Source of the DNA: Massilia aurea
Lineage (GTDB): Bacteria; Pseudomonadota; Gammaproteobacteria; Burkholderiales; Burkholderiaceae_D
DNA: 64,000 nt
NCBI RefSeq assembly: GCF_014200505.1
Contig: NZ_JACHBX010000002.1
Coordinates: forward strand, 949,377-1,013,376
Reading direction: 5' to 3'
Position numbers and translations under genes: made by a program. Position 1 is the stretch's first letter. Each line of letters begins with the position of its first letter. Shown piece by piece: positions 46,411-54,708 of this stretch. The notes beneath the pieces were generated by a model. It was given only the letters and a program-made list of their open reading frames with translations, did no database searches and had not been told where the DNA came from.

Positions 46411-47032
46411 GGTCTGGCGGCGATGCGTTGCCTGCCTGCGCCAGCAGCAGCAACGCATGTTCGAAATCGAAGCGCTCGATGGACTTCTCCAGTGCCGCCA
46501 TGCGGTCGGCGCCCAGCGTGACCAACAGGCGTGGCCGTAGCAGCGCCACCAGCTCGGGTGCGCGGCCATCGCCGATGTCGAGCATCGCGCGCAGCCGCGC
46601 CAGGTCGCGCGCATCGACCGGCAGCGCTGGCGCTGCCGTTGACGACACCTCCGGCAAAGGCGCCACAGCCGGCGCCGCCAGCAGCGCATTCACTTCCACC
46701 AGCACCCGCGTCAGCTCACAGTCCAGCGCATCGATCAGCGCCGGCGGCGCCGCGCCGTCAGCTTTGAGCGCCAGTTCGGCCTCGAGCGCCAGGCGGCGCA
46801 GCGGGAGTGCCTCCATCATGCCGGCCGCGCCCTTGAGCGTGTGGGCGATGCGCTGTGCCAGCACGGTGTCGCCGGCGGCGATGGCGGCTTGCAGGCGTGG
46901 GATCAGGTCGCGGTAGTCACCGGCGAAGCGCGCCAGCAGGCGCAGGAACATCGCACGGTCGCCCATGACCCGGTCCAGGGCGGCCGCCAGGTCGATGACG
47001 GCTGCGGCGTCGCCGCTCGGGGCGCTCGTCAC
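46400..47032 (-). CDS. Hpt-domain phosphotransfer protein
   Basis: A 210-residue protein. Residues 10-110 form a histidine phosphotransfer domain, with the phospho-accepting H64 in IAHTLKGAAGMM. After an Ala/Pro linker, a second small helical domain (LARLRAMLDIGDGRAPELVALLRPRLLVTLG) resembles the tail found after receiver domains in hybrid kinases. It starts with GTG at 47032. The start overlaps the CAP-domain gene stop by four bases (GTGA). It would relay phosphate from a hybrid kinase encoded elsewhere. Confidence 0.8.
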   Translation of the reverse strand: MTSAPSGDAAAVIDLAAALDRVMGDRAMFLRLLARFAGDYRDLIPRLQAAIAAGDTVLAQRIAHTLKGAAGMMEALPLRRLALEAELALKADGAAPPALIDALDCELTRVLVEVNALLAAPAVAPLPEVSSTAAPALPVDARDLARLRAMLDIGDGRAPELVALLRPRLLVTLGADRMAALEKSIERFDFEHALLLLAQAGNASPPDLNA

Positions 47033-47997
47033 CGTGTAGTGAACGACCAGGTGCGCGTGACGGCCGCACCATTGACCGTGCCGGCGAAGCTGACGTCGTA
47101 GACGGTGGACCCGCGCAGCGGCTGCAGCGGGATGATGGCGGCAGCAGGCTTGTTGTCGGACAGCGGCAGGACGCGCAGCACGGCCAGGTCGCTGCCGCCG
47201 CGCGGGCGCACGCTGAAACTGGTGACCGTGACGCTGGCATCGAGGTTGGTGTGCACGCTGATCGGATAACCCACTTCGTTGGCGTTCGGGACCGGGTCGG
47301 GCTGTTCGGTATTGCTGAAGAAGTTCGGCACGACCTGGGTCTGGCCATTGAACGGCCAGGTGACGAGCGTGCCGCGGGCGATGCCGGGGCCGAAGCCGTC
47401 GCGGCTGGCGAAATCGGCCGTGAAGTAGCGGTAGCCGCTGCTGGCCGTGGCCACGCCGGTACCGATCTCGCGGAACATCGGCTCGAAGATCACGAAGCGG
47501 TGGTAGATCGCGGTAATCAGTTCTTCGGCCATGTAGAAGCCGGAGCCGTTGCGGCTGCCCGAGATGACTTCGCCATAGGCATAGCCACGATCGGCGCGCA
47601 ATGTGTAGCCGGCTGCGTTCAGGCGCGCCCCCAGGTCGGCGCCGGTAAAGCCCTGGCGCCCGGCGATCTGGTCGTGGCTCATGAGGTTATTGACGCGCAG
47701 GTATTCGGCATGCCCGAGCGCGGCGTTGTTGATCTGCGCGTTCTCGGACACCTGCGGTACCTTGATCTGGCTGCGCCGGTAGTTGATCCAGTTGCGCCCG
47801 TCGACAGCGATATTGCCAGTCTGCGTCGGCGCTGCGACTCCGGTGGGGTCGGGGGCCACGGACGAATCTGGATTGACGGCGGTGCCGCCGGTGACCTGGC
47901 CGGACAGGCTGTCGCTATCGCTGCTGCCGCAGGCAGCCAGGCCCAGGACGGCAGCCAGGGCTGGGATCATCAGCTGCCAACGGAGCGTATAGCTCAT
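47029..47997 (-). CDS. CAP/SCP-domain lipoprotein
   Basis: A 322-residue exported protein. The signal ALAAVLGLAACGSSD gives a lipobox LAAC near C23. A CAP (SCP/PR1) domain covers about 65-205, with INNAALGHAEYLRVNNLMSHD and GENV-like EVISGSRNGSG. A C-terminal Ig-like domain covers 220-322 (VYDVSFAGTVNGAAVTRTWSF). The CAP domain usually binds sterols or divalent metal, or acts as a protease. It is co-transcribed with the downstream Hpt gene by a 4-base overlap. Confidence 0.85.
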   Translation of the reverse strand: MSYTLRWQLMIPALAAVLGLAACGSSDSDSLSGQVTGGTAVNPDSSVAPDPTGVAAPTQTGNIAVDGRNWINYRRSQIKVPQVSENAQINNAALGHAEYLRVNNLMSHDQIAGRQGFTGADLGARLNAAGYTLRADRGYAYGEVISGSRNGSGFYMAEELITAIYHRFVIFEPMFREIGTGVATASSGYRYFTADFASRDGFGPGIARGTLVTWPFNGQTQVVPNFFSNTEQPDPVPNANEVGYPISVHTNLDASVTVTSFSVRPRGGSDLAVLRVLPLSDNKPAAAIIPLQPLRGSTVYDVSFAGTVNGAAVTRTWSFTTR

Positions 47998-48122
47998 TTT
48001 ACAACTCCTGTCAATACGGGCTTAATTCGATATTCTAGGGCAAATCTTGACGTCATGGCGGGTGGTGACGTCAACGCGCAACCACCTTGATTTGCAGGCT
48101 GTAGAATAAGCCATCATTTATC

Positions 48123-48920
48123 TTGTCGAGTCGTCCATTGAAGCCTATTAACCAACAACGCCTCGCACGCGCCAAGTTCGCCCTGCCGAGTTCCGTCACG
48201 TTGCTGTCGATTGCCTGCGGCTTCGCCAGTATCGTGATCTCGGTCGACAATGCGCGCGTGGGCGACCCGGGCGACTTCCGCCTGGCCGCCATCCTGCTGG
48301 TGCTGGCTGGCGTGTTCGATGCGCTCGATGGCTTCGTGGCGCGCGCGACCAACACCCAGTCCAGCTTCGGTATGCAGCTCGACTCGATCGCCGACGTGAT
48401 GAACTTCGGCTGCGCCCCGGGCCTGCTGCTGTACTGCTACGGCTTCACGCAACTGAACGACGTGCATCCGACGCTGGTGCGCATGGGCGGCCTGGCCTGC
48501 TTCGTGTTTGTGACCTGCGGCGCGCTGCGCCTGGCGCGCTTCAATATCAGCCAGGGCCGCACCGACCCGCGCTATTTCGTCGGCATGCCGATCACCGCCG
48601 GCGCGGCCTGCGTGTCGGCCGTGGTCGTGGCCTGGCCCGATCCGGTCACCCAGATGGCCCAGGCGTTCATGGTCGCGGGTCTGATGGTGGTGGTTGGCGC
48701 GCTGATGGTGTCGACCATCCGCTTCCCCAGCTCCAAGCACCCGAGCGGCAAGCTGATGATCGTCATCGTCGCCGTCTGCGCGGCTTTGCTGGCCGTGCTG
48801 CAGACACGCTTCTTCGTGCTGTTCTTCCTGGTGTACATCAGCCTGACGCTGCTGCTCAATATCGGCTGGAAGATGGGCTGGCGCGGGGTGGCGCAGCCAA
48901 GGGTCTACGAAGAGGATTGA
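48123..48920 (+). CDS. pssA: CDP-diacylglycerol-serine O-phosphatidyltransferase
   Basis: A 265-residue integral membrane enzyme that makes phosphatidylserine, precursor of phosphatidylethanolamine. The CDP-alcohol phosphatidyltransferase motif D-G-x2-A-R-x8-G-x3-D-x3-D is exact: DGFVARATNTQSSFGMQLDS, completed by IAD. About eight membrane helices follow. The start is TTG 48123; another TTG at 48138 is possible, and no ATG fits. It is monocistronic here, with the tandem repeat immediately downstream. Confidence 0.93.
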   Translation: MSSRPLKPINQQRLARAKFALPSSVTLLSIACGFASIVISVDNARVGDPGDFRLAAILLVLAGVFDALDGFVARATNTQSSFGMQLDSIADVMNFGCAPGLLLYCYGFTQLNDVHPTLVRMGGLACFVFVTCGALRLARFNISQGRTDPRYFVGMPITAGAACVSAVVVAWPDPVTQMAQAFMVAGLMVVVGALMVSTIRFPSSKHPSGKLMIVIVAVCAALLAVLQTRFFVLFFLVYISLTLLLNIGWKMGWRGVAQPRVYEED

Positions 48921-48922
48921 CG

Positions 48923-49131
48923 GTAGGGTGGACGGGTCCCCCCGTCCACGCGGTGATGGTTAGCGGCGAGATCATCCGGCGCGAAAACGGCGCCGATAGC
49001 GATCGCCGCGTGGACGGCGTAGGGTGGACGGGTATCCCGTCCACGCGGTGATGGTTGGCAGTGAGATCATCCGGCGCGAAAAACAGCGCCGATAGCGATC
49101 GACGCGTGGACGGCAGAGCCGTCCACCCTAC
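48923..49131. repeat. Tandem 96-base repeat of the GTAGGGTGGACGG family
   Basis: Two near-identical 96-base units lie at 48923-49018 and 49019-49114. Each begins GTAGGGTGGACGGG, has CCCGTCCACGCGGTGATGGTT, then GAGATCATCCGGCGCGAAAA and a half-palindrome. A closing arm GCCGTCCACCCTAC ends at 49131. Related hairpins are at 26379-26461. Directly follows pssA. Confidence 0.9.
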
Positions 49132-49205
49132 GTTCAAGTATCGCGGCCAGAGATGATCACAGCGTCAACGCACAGCCGCCCCCACCACGCCCACGGAACC
49201 GACCT

Positions 49206-49520
49206 TCAGGCGAACTTGTCGAGCATCGCTGCCAGGTGCGCGGCCCGTTCCCGCGCCTCCGGCAGGTCGGCCGCGCCGCTGGTCTGGGTCACGATCGACG
49301 CGGTCAGCAACTGCACGAACGAGCGGTCGAGCGCCTTGCGCGCCGCCGCCATCTGCTGCGCCACTGCGTCGCAGTCCAGTGGCGTGTCGGCCAGCGCGAT
49401 GAGTTTTTGTACGCCGCGCAGCTGGCCCTCGATCCGTGCCAGCCGGTTCAGCAGATCCTTCTTTTGCGGCGCCGTCAGCGCCTTGCCTTCGACGATCTTG
49501 ACGTGGGCCTCGAGCATCAT
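49206..49520 (-). CDS. CsoR/RcnR/FrmR-family metal or formaldehyde-sensing repressor
   Basis: A 104-residue all-helical DUF156 repressor. Family landmarks are LNRLARIEGQLRGVQKLI and DCDAVAQQMAAARKALDRSFVQLL. A single cysteine, in DCDAV, occupies the sensing position, with a histidine near the N terminus (EAHVK), suggesting an FrmR- or RcnR-like sensor. The start at 49520 is ATG of an ATGATG pair (49517 is the alternative). It overlaps the upstream reductase stop by ATGA (49517-49520). A longer open frame to 49670 is antisense to conserved reductase codons and is rejected. Confidence 0.85.
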   Translation of the reverse strand: MMLEAHVKIVEGKALTAPQKKDLLNRLARIEGQLRGVQKLIALADTPLDCDAVAQQMAAARKALDRSFVQLLTASIVTQTSGAADLPEARERAAHLAAMLDKFA

Positions 49521-50443
49521 GCGACCTCGTGGCCGCGCGCAGCGCGCAGGATCTGGAACCAGTCCTCGCGCGACAACGCGAACGTCGTGCCGGCCACCGC
49601 GTCGGCAATCGCCGCGATGCGGCCGGTGCCGGTCAGTGGAATCGGCCGGCTTGGCAGGCGCATGATCCACGCGAACACCACGCTGGCAAACGGCTGGTTC
49701 AGCCGCTCGGCAATACTCTGGATCGTCTGGCGCAGCACGGCCGCGCGCTCGTTGGCCGGGTCGAACAGGCGTCCACCACCGAGCGGCGACCAGACCATCG
49801 GCGCAATCCCCAGGTCTTGCAGGCCGTCGAAGGTTTCGTCGAACAGGGGCGCCGTCACCAGTGGCGAGAACTCGACCTGGTTGGTGCTCAGGGCGACGCG
49901 GCGATTCAGTGACTCGAACTGGTGCCGCGTGAAATTCGACACGCCCACGTGGCGCACCTTGCCGGCCGCCTGCAGGCGCGTAAACGCTTCGGCGATCTCG
50001 TCGAAGTTCATCAAAGGGTCAGGGCGATGGATCAGCAGCAGATCGAGGTGATCGGTGTGCAGGCGGCGCAGCGATTCTTCGGCCGACGCAATGATGTGCG
50101 CCGCATCGGTGTCGTAATGCTGGATCGTGTGGCCGGGATGTTTGGCCGACATGAGCCGGATGCCGCACTTGCTCACCAGTTCGATGCGCGCGCGCAGCGA
50201 CGGCTGGGCGCGCAGCGCCTCGCCAAACAGCATCTCGACGCCGTAGTCGCCATAGATGTCGGCGTGGTCGAACGAGGTCACGCCCAGCGCGATGCATTGT
50301 TCGATGAATTCCACGCGCGCCGCGACCGGCATCGCCCATTCGGTCATGCGCCACATGCCGGCGACGATGCGCGAGAGCGTCGGGCCGCCTTCGCGCGTGA
50401 GGGTGCGGGAGCAGCGCAGATCGGCAGGCAGGGCAGGCGACAT
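49517..50443 (-). CDS. Aldo/keto reductase (YdhF-like)
   Basis: A 308-residue NADPH-dependent aldo/keto reductase, cytoplasmic. FDHADIYGDYGVEMLFGEAL contains the catalytic Asp and Tyr; LLLIHRPDPL is the strand with the catalytic His, and VGVSNFTRHQFESL and FSPL follow. No signal peptide. It overlaps the CsoR/FrmR-family repressor by four bases. That suggests the reductase may detoxify an aldehyde or metal-related stress, with the repressor as its sensor. Confidence 0.88.
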   Translation of the reverse strand: MSPALPADLRCSRTLTREGGPTLSRIVAGMWRMTEWAMPVAARVEFIEQCIALGVTSFDHADIYGDYGVEMLFGEALRAQPSLRARIELVSKCGIRLMSAKHPGHTIQHYDTDAAHIIASAEESLRRLHTDHLDLLLIHRPDPLMNFDEIAEAFTRLQAAGKVRHVGVSNFTRHQFESLNRRVALSTNQVEFSPLVTAPLFDETFDGLQDLGIAPMVWSPLGGGRLFDPANERAAVLRQTIQSIAERLNQPFASVVFAWIMRLPSRPIPLTGTGRIAAIADAVAGTTFALSREDWFQILRAARGHEVA

Positions 50444-50493
50444 CGTGTTTCTTTCGTCATGACAGGATTACACGATTATAGCGGTAGCCGATA

Positions 50494-50594
50494 CGTCGTT
50501 CCCGCGCAGGCGGGAACCCAAGTTGCGCACCCTTGCTGCAACCTTGATCTCGGCACGCAATGGGCTTGGATTCCCGCCTGCGCGGGAATGACGG
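50494..50594. repeat. Inverted pair of the REP-like repeat upstream of dacC
   Basis: CGTCGTTCCCGCGCAGGCGG...AACCCAAG at 50494-50522 and its inverse CTTGGATTCCCGCCTGCGCG...AATGACGG at 50565-50594. Same family as at 38140, 43833 and 28589. Confidence 0.85.
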
Positions 50595-50635
50595 TTCAGC
50601 GTTCCAAGGTGAATGACTACGCATCGTTTCGAGGT

Positions 50636-50672
50636 AAAAAAAAGCCCGCCGGCGCTGCTGCGCGGGCGGGCT
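50636..50672 (-). terminator. Rho-independent terminator of the carboxypeptidase gene
   Basis: On the minus strand AGCCCGCC and GGCGGGCT form a stem around a 14-base loop, followed by eight T. Confidence 0.85.
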
Positions 50673-50692
50673 TGTCGGATCAGGCGACCGGA

Positions 50693-51838
50693 TTACTGCA
50701 TCCAGAGACGCATCGAATCCCAGGCGCGGCCAAAGATGCTCGCTTCCTGGACTTCTTCCAGCGCGACCACTGGCAGCACCAGCAGCGGCTTGCCGTCGAC
50801 CGTCATCTTGAGGGTGCCGACCGCGCCATTGCGCGCCAGCGGCGCGACCAGCGGATCGCGGCGCTCCAGCACCGGCTTGAGTTTACCGGCCACGCCCTTC
50901 GGCACCGTCACCAGGATATCGCGCGTGAAGCCGATCTTCACGGTCGGCTGGCTGCCCTTCCAGATCTGCGGGGTCTGGATCGCCTGACCTTTCGAATACA
51001 GCTTGACGGTGTCGAAGTTCTGGAAGCCCCAGTTCAGCAGCTTCTGGCTCTCTTGCGTGCGCACCTCGGTCGAGCTGGTGCCCAGTACGACGGCGACCAG
51101 GCGACGCTCACCGGTGCTGCCGTTCGGACGGCGCGCCGATGAGATCATGCTGTAGCCCGACGAATCTGTGTGACCGGTCTTCATGCCGTCGACGGTCGGA
51201 TCGAGCCACAGCAGGCGGTTGCGGTTCTGCTGGGTGATCTTGTTGTACGTGAACTGCTTGATCGAGTCGATCTTGTAGAACTCGGGGAAGTCGCGGATCA
51301 CGTGCGAGGCCAGGTTGGCCAGGTCAGCGGCGGTCGAGTAGTTGTTCGCGTCCGGCAGGCCGTGCGGGTTGGCAAAGCGTGTGCTCTTCAAACCAAGGCG
51401 CTGCGCTTCGCGGTTCATCAGCGTGACGAAGGTGGCTTCGTCGCCGGCAACGGCTTCGGCGATCGCCACGGCGGCGTCATTGCCCGACTGGATCATCAGG
51501 CCATGCAGCAGGTCGCTGATCGAGACTGGCACGCGCGGGTCGATGAACATCTTCGAGCTGCTGCTGTCGACTTTCCAGGCGCGCTCGGACACATTGACCA
51601 TCTGGTTCATCGACAGGCGCTTGTCGCGGATCGCCGAAAACGCGACATACGCGGTCATGATCTTGGCCAGCGATGCCGGTTCGATGCGCATGTTCTGGTC
51701 TTGCGACGCGATGACCTGGCCGCTTGTGGTGTCGAGCAGTAACCACGACTTGGCTGCGATGGATGGAGCCGGCACGGTTTGCGCACTGGCCGAGATCATT
51801 ACCAGGCTGGCGGCAAAGGCCGCTAACAGTTTTTTCAT
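50693..51838 (-). CDS. dacC: D-alanyl-D-alanine carboxypeptidase (PBP5/6 type)
   Basis: A 381-residue peptidoglycan-trimming enzyme. A signal peptide (MKKLLAAFAASLVMISASA) precedes the three penicillin-binding motifs: SLAK in PASLAKIMTAY, SGN in IQSGNDAAVA, and KTG in DGMKTGHTDSSGYS. The C-terminal domain and an amphipathic anchor (FGRAWDSMRLWMQ) are typical of the PBP5 family. The start at 51838 is chosen for the signal; M at 51853 is an alternative. The symbol is by family, and dacA is equally possible. Confidence 0.92.
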   Translation of the reverse strand: MKKLLAAFAASLVMISASAQTVPAPSIAAKSWLLLDTTSGQVIASQDQNMRIEPASLAKIMTAYVAFSAIRDKRLSMNQMVNVSERAWKVDSSSSKMFIDPRVPVSISDLLHGLMIQSGNDAAVAIAEAVAGDEATFVTLMNREAQRLGLKSTRFANPHGLPDANNYSTAADLANLASHVIRDFPEFYKIDSIKQFTYNKITQQNRNRLLWLDPTVDGMKTGHTDSSGYSMISSARRPNGSTGERRLVAVVLGTSSTEVRTQESQKLLNWGFQNFDTVKLYSKGQAIQTPQIWKGSQPTVKIGFTRDILVTVPKGVAGKLKPVLERRDPLVAPLARNGAVGTLKMTVDGKPLLVLPVVALEEVQEASIFGRAWDSMRLWMQ

Positions 51839-51941
51839 GGAAACGTTCGTCATTGTAAAAGGTGGAGCGGTGGTAGAGCGCAAGGCAATGCCCGGGGGCA
51901 CTGCCTCAAGAGAAGGGAATGATTATAGGGGACTGTGACCG

Positions 51942-52571
51942 TTAAATGTCACGGCGCCACAGTTGAACGACCAGATTTTTAATATGGCCGAGCCGGCGAT
52001 GGAAGAAGTGGTCGGCGCCCGGAATGATGATCACCGGGATATCCAGCGGGCGTGCCCAGTCGAATACCTGCTGCATTGTGATCGTGTCGTCCTGCTCGCC
52101 GTGGATCAGGATCGTGTCTTGTGGCACGGGCGGCATCGGCCATTTGCCGGCCGCGGTGCCTACCAGCACCAGGCGCTCGGGCGCGCGGCCCTCGGCTTCC
52201 AGGCGCAGCGCGAACTGCGCCTGCACGAAGGTGCCGAACGAAAAACCGGCGAGCGTCACCGGCAGGTCGGGGTAGCGCGCGCGCATGTGCTCATACATGA
52301 TGGCCATGTCGTCCACTTCGCCCTTGCCGTCGTCGTACACGCCTTCGGATTCACCGACACCGCGGAAATTGAAGCGCGCCACGGCGTAACCCAGCGTGAC
52401 GAAGGTGCGCGCCAGCGTCTGCGCCACCTTGTTTTCCATGGTGCCGCCGTACAGCGGGTGCGGGTGCGCGACCAGCGCGATGCCGCGCGGGGCGTCGTCG
52501 GGCAGGTCGAGCAGGCATTGCATCTTGCCGGCGTCGCCGTCCAGATAAAATTTTTGCGAGTGGATGTTCAT
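51942..52571 (-). CDS. Alpha/beta hydrolase
   Basis: A 209-residue serine hydrolase. The nucleophile elbow is AGFSFGTFVQ, the acid is in IHGEQDDTI and the histidine in PGADHFFHRR. HPHPLYGGTMENKVAQTLAR and FNFRGVGESEG are typical of a proteobacterial hydrolase group related to YpfH/dienelactone hydrolase. No signal peptide. It lies two bases downstream of the ferredoxin gene, same strand, and so is probably co-transcribed. The substrate is unknown. Confidence 0.87.
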   Translation of the reverse strand: MNIHSQKFYLDGDAGKMQCLLDLPDDAPRGIALVAHPHPLYGGTMENKVAQTLARTFVTLGYAVARFNFRGVGESEGVYDDGKGEVDDMAIMYEHMRARYPDLPVTLAGFSFGTFVQAQFALRLEAEGRAPERLVLVGTAAGKWPMPPVPQDTILIHGEQDDTITMQQVFDWARPLDIPVIIIPGADHFFHRRLGHIKNLVVQLWRRDI

Positions 52572-52573
52572 GG

Positions 52574-52897
52574 TCAGATCTTGAGACGATCGACGACCTT
52601 GCCGCCGACCAGATGGGTATCGATGATGTCGTCGATGTCTTCGTTATCGACATAGGTGTACCAGACGCCTTCCGGGTACACCACGAGCACGGGGCCTTCT
52701 TCGCAGCGGTCGAGGCAACCGGCCTGGTTGATGCGTACTTTGCCTTCGCCGCTCAGGCCCAGTTCCTTGATGCGCTTCTTGGCGTGTTTCTGGGCTTTTT
52801 CAGAGCCGCACTTGCCGCAGCTCTGGCGCGCATCCTTGCCTTCGCGCTCGTTCATGCAGAAAAAGACGTGGTGCTGGTAAAACGGTTGGTCGGTCAT
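52574..52897 (-). CDS. (2Fe-2S) thioredoxin-like ferredoxin
   Basis: A 107-residue protein of the thioredoxin-fold ferredoxin group. The cysteines sit in HVFFCMNEREG, RQSCGKCGSE and GCLDRCEEGP; four of them bind a 2Fe-2S cluster. The ending GVWYTYVDNEDIDDIIDTHL is the family tail. It lies between the VanZ-family gene and the hydrolase gene. Electron partner unknown. Confidence 0.88.
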   Translation of the reverse strand: MTDQPFYQHHVFFCMNEREGKDARQSCGKCGSEKAQKHAKKRIKELGLSGEGKVRINQAGCLDRCEEGPVLVVYPEGVWYTYVDNEDIDDIIDTHLVGGKVVDRLKI

Positions 52898-52930
52898 GGC
52901 GTTCTCGTCGAAAAAGGCAGAAGTATTATC

Positions 52931-54073
52931 TTACTGGCGATTGAGTTTATGTGACGGCAGTAGCAGGAACCAGAGCGCGAAGAACGGCCAGCTCAGTGAC
53001 AGGAACCATGCCGCGCCATTGAAGTTCAGGAATTTTCCCTGCACCCAGCCCTGCAGCGTGGACGAGAAATATGGGTTCACCGGAATCGTGTTGACGACCA
53101 CCAGCGCCAGTATCAGCGTCACCACCGCCAGACGCCGCTGCGCTACTTGCGGCGCAAAGACCAGGCCCGAGAGCATGATCATGCCGATCAAAAAGCCCCC
53201 TTCAGCGCCCGGCGTCACCCAGACGAACGCGTTGTCGGGTCGGAACAGCAGCGAGCTGGCAAACGCCTTGAGCGCCAGCGCCGACCCCAAGAGAGCGATC
53301 ATCAGCCAGAAGCGCGGGGCGCCGCGCCGCACGAGGCACATCAGCGTGAGCGCCGCGCCGGTCATGCCGCAGGCAGTGATGATGGTCTCGGACAGCCAGT
53401 ACTGCTCGACGCTCATCGTCACGCCGGGGCGCAGCATGGCCACCAGGTCGATGTCGGTATCGAACCACGACGACAGCCAGCCGGAGACGATCGGCAGCAC
53501 CTGGCCATGGCCGAACAGATAGCTTTGCGGGTAGATCTGCGCCAGTGGCCACATGGCCACCAGCACCAGGCCCTGGCTCGCATGCGGCGCGAACCAGCGC
53601 TGGCGCAGCTTGAACAGGCGGCTGCGATCGAGCAGGCCAGGCGCCCACAGGGCGCCTAGCACGGCGCCGAGCAGCGCGCCGCCCGCATTGGTGACGAAGT
53701 CGAGGTTCGACGGCACGCGGCTGGGCAAAAAGTTCTGCACCGTTTCCATGACGCCGGTGGTGAAGATGCCGATCAGCGCGGCCAGCAGCACCGCCCAGAC
53801 GCCGCGCACTCGCGGATAGAACGACAGCACCAGCAGCATCCCGAACGGGATGTAGCCGACGATATTGACGCCGACGTCGAAGCCCGTGAAGTAGCGCTGC
53901 TTGACCAGGTTCAAAAATGCCAGCGGCGCTACGCCCGTATCGCGCCAGCCGGTGAACGGAAACCAGCTGGCGTAGATGATCAGGAGCAGATACGCCATCA
54001 GCGCGGCGCGCACGATCGGCGAGCCGCGCGAGCGCCCGGCTGCGACTTCGGCGGAGATGGCCTCGTCGCTCAT
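52931..54073 (-). CDS. VanZ-family membrane protein
   Basis: A 380-residue membrane protein with about ten helices. The first part (LLIIYASWFPFTGWRD then GYIPFGMLLVLSF and ETVQNFLPSRVPSNLDFVTNAGGALLGAVLG) is the VanZ domain, residues 20-140. The remaining helices, about 170-380, are not recognised. It overlaps the auxiliary lipoprotein gene by ATGA (54070-54073), so it is the last gene of the MCE operon. The substrate is unknown. Confidence 0.82.
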   Translation of the reverse strand: MSDEAISAEVAAGRSRGSPIVRAALMAYLLLIIYASWFPFTGWRDTGVAPLAFLNLVKQRYFTGFDVGVNIVGYIPFGMLLVLSFYPRVRGVWAVLLAALIGIFTTGVMETVQNFLPSRVPSNLDFVTNAGGALLGAVLGALWAPGLLDRSRLFKLRQRWFAPHASQGLVLVAMWPLAQIYPQSYLFGHGQVLPIVSGWLSSWFDTDIDLVAMLRPGVTMSVEQYWLSETIITACGMTGAALTLMCLVRRGAPRFWLMIALLGSALALKAFASSLLFRPDNAFVWVTPGAEGGFLIGMIMLSGLVFAPQVAQRRLAVVTLILALVVVNTIPVNPYFSSTLQGWVQGKFLNFNGAAWFLSLSWPFFALWFLLLPSHKLNRQ

Positions 54074-54708
54074 TTGCCCTGCAGGTCGAGGGTCGACAGC
54101 CAGTTCTTGAGATCGAGCGCGATCCGGTCAGTGCCGGCAGCCAGTGCGGCCACGCCGCCGGCGGCGTCCTGGCTTGGGGCAGGTGCGCTGTGCGCAAAGC
54201 TTTTCTGGGCCACCAGGCGATGGTCGGCCAGGACCGACGCGCGCAGCAGGATCTGCCCTTCGCTTGCGCTGGTGCTCGAAAAAGCGTGCACGAAGTCGTC
54301 GACCTCGATGCGCAGGATCGGCACGCGGTTGGCGGCGTCGGTGGCCGACAGCACCGTGACACCGGCCTGCGCCAGGCGCACCTTCAGGCGCCGCGTGACC
54401 AGGTCGAGCGGTGTGCCGCTCCAGCGGCTGCCGGCGTAGGTACGGGCTTGCAGCGGATCGGCGTAGTTCAGCCGGTAGACCATGCGCTCGTTGTCGAGGA
54501 CAGCGCCGCCGGTGGCGTCCATCACGACGATCGGAGGCAGTTGCGACGATGGATTGGCAGCCGTGAACAGCTGGACCGATGGCGCGCCGAAGTCATAGAT
54601 GGTATTGGGCGCGCCTTTGTTGCTGGCGCAGCCGGCCAGTAGCGCGGCGCCAGCAACGGTCACGGCAACGGCGAGGCGGTAGGGGCGGAAATTCACGGTG
54701 GTCCTCAT
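54070..54708 (-). CDS. ABC-transport auxiliary lipoprotein of the MCE system
   Basis: A 212-residue lipoprotein. The lipobox is AALLAGCASN (C27). The rest (YDFGAPSVQ, PLQARTYAGSRWSGTPLDLVTRRLKVRLAQ, RIEVDDFVHAFSS) is the ABC_trans_aux family, as in PqiC and related proteins. Such lipoproteins sit in the outer membrane and help MCE channels pass lipids. Overlaps the MCE gene stop at 54705-54708 by ATGA and VanZ by ATGA. Confidence 0.87.
   Translation of the reverse strand: MRTTVNFRPYRLAVAVTVAGAALLAGCASNKGAPNTIYDFGAPSVQLFTAANPSSQLPPIVVMDATGGAVLDNERMVYRLNYADPLQARTYAGSRWSGTPLDLVTRRLKVRLAQAGVTVLSATDAANRVPILRIEVDDFVHAFSSTSASEGQILLRASVLADHRLVAQKSFAHSAPAPSQDAAGGVAALAAGTDRIALDLKNWLSTLDLQGK

Noticed and set aside
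48856..49137. 93-codon minus-strand open frame over the tandem repeats
   Set aside because: It lies within the palindromic repeat units and codes the same arginine/serine/proline-rich stretch twice; an artefact of the repeat.
49521..49670. Longer CsoR/FrmR start at 49670
   Set aside because: The upstream residues are antisense to conserved reductase codons and not part of the CsoR/FrmR fold.
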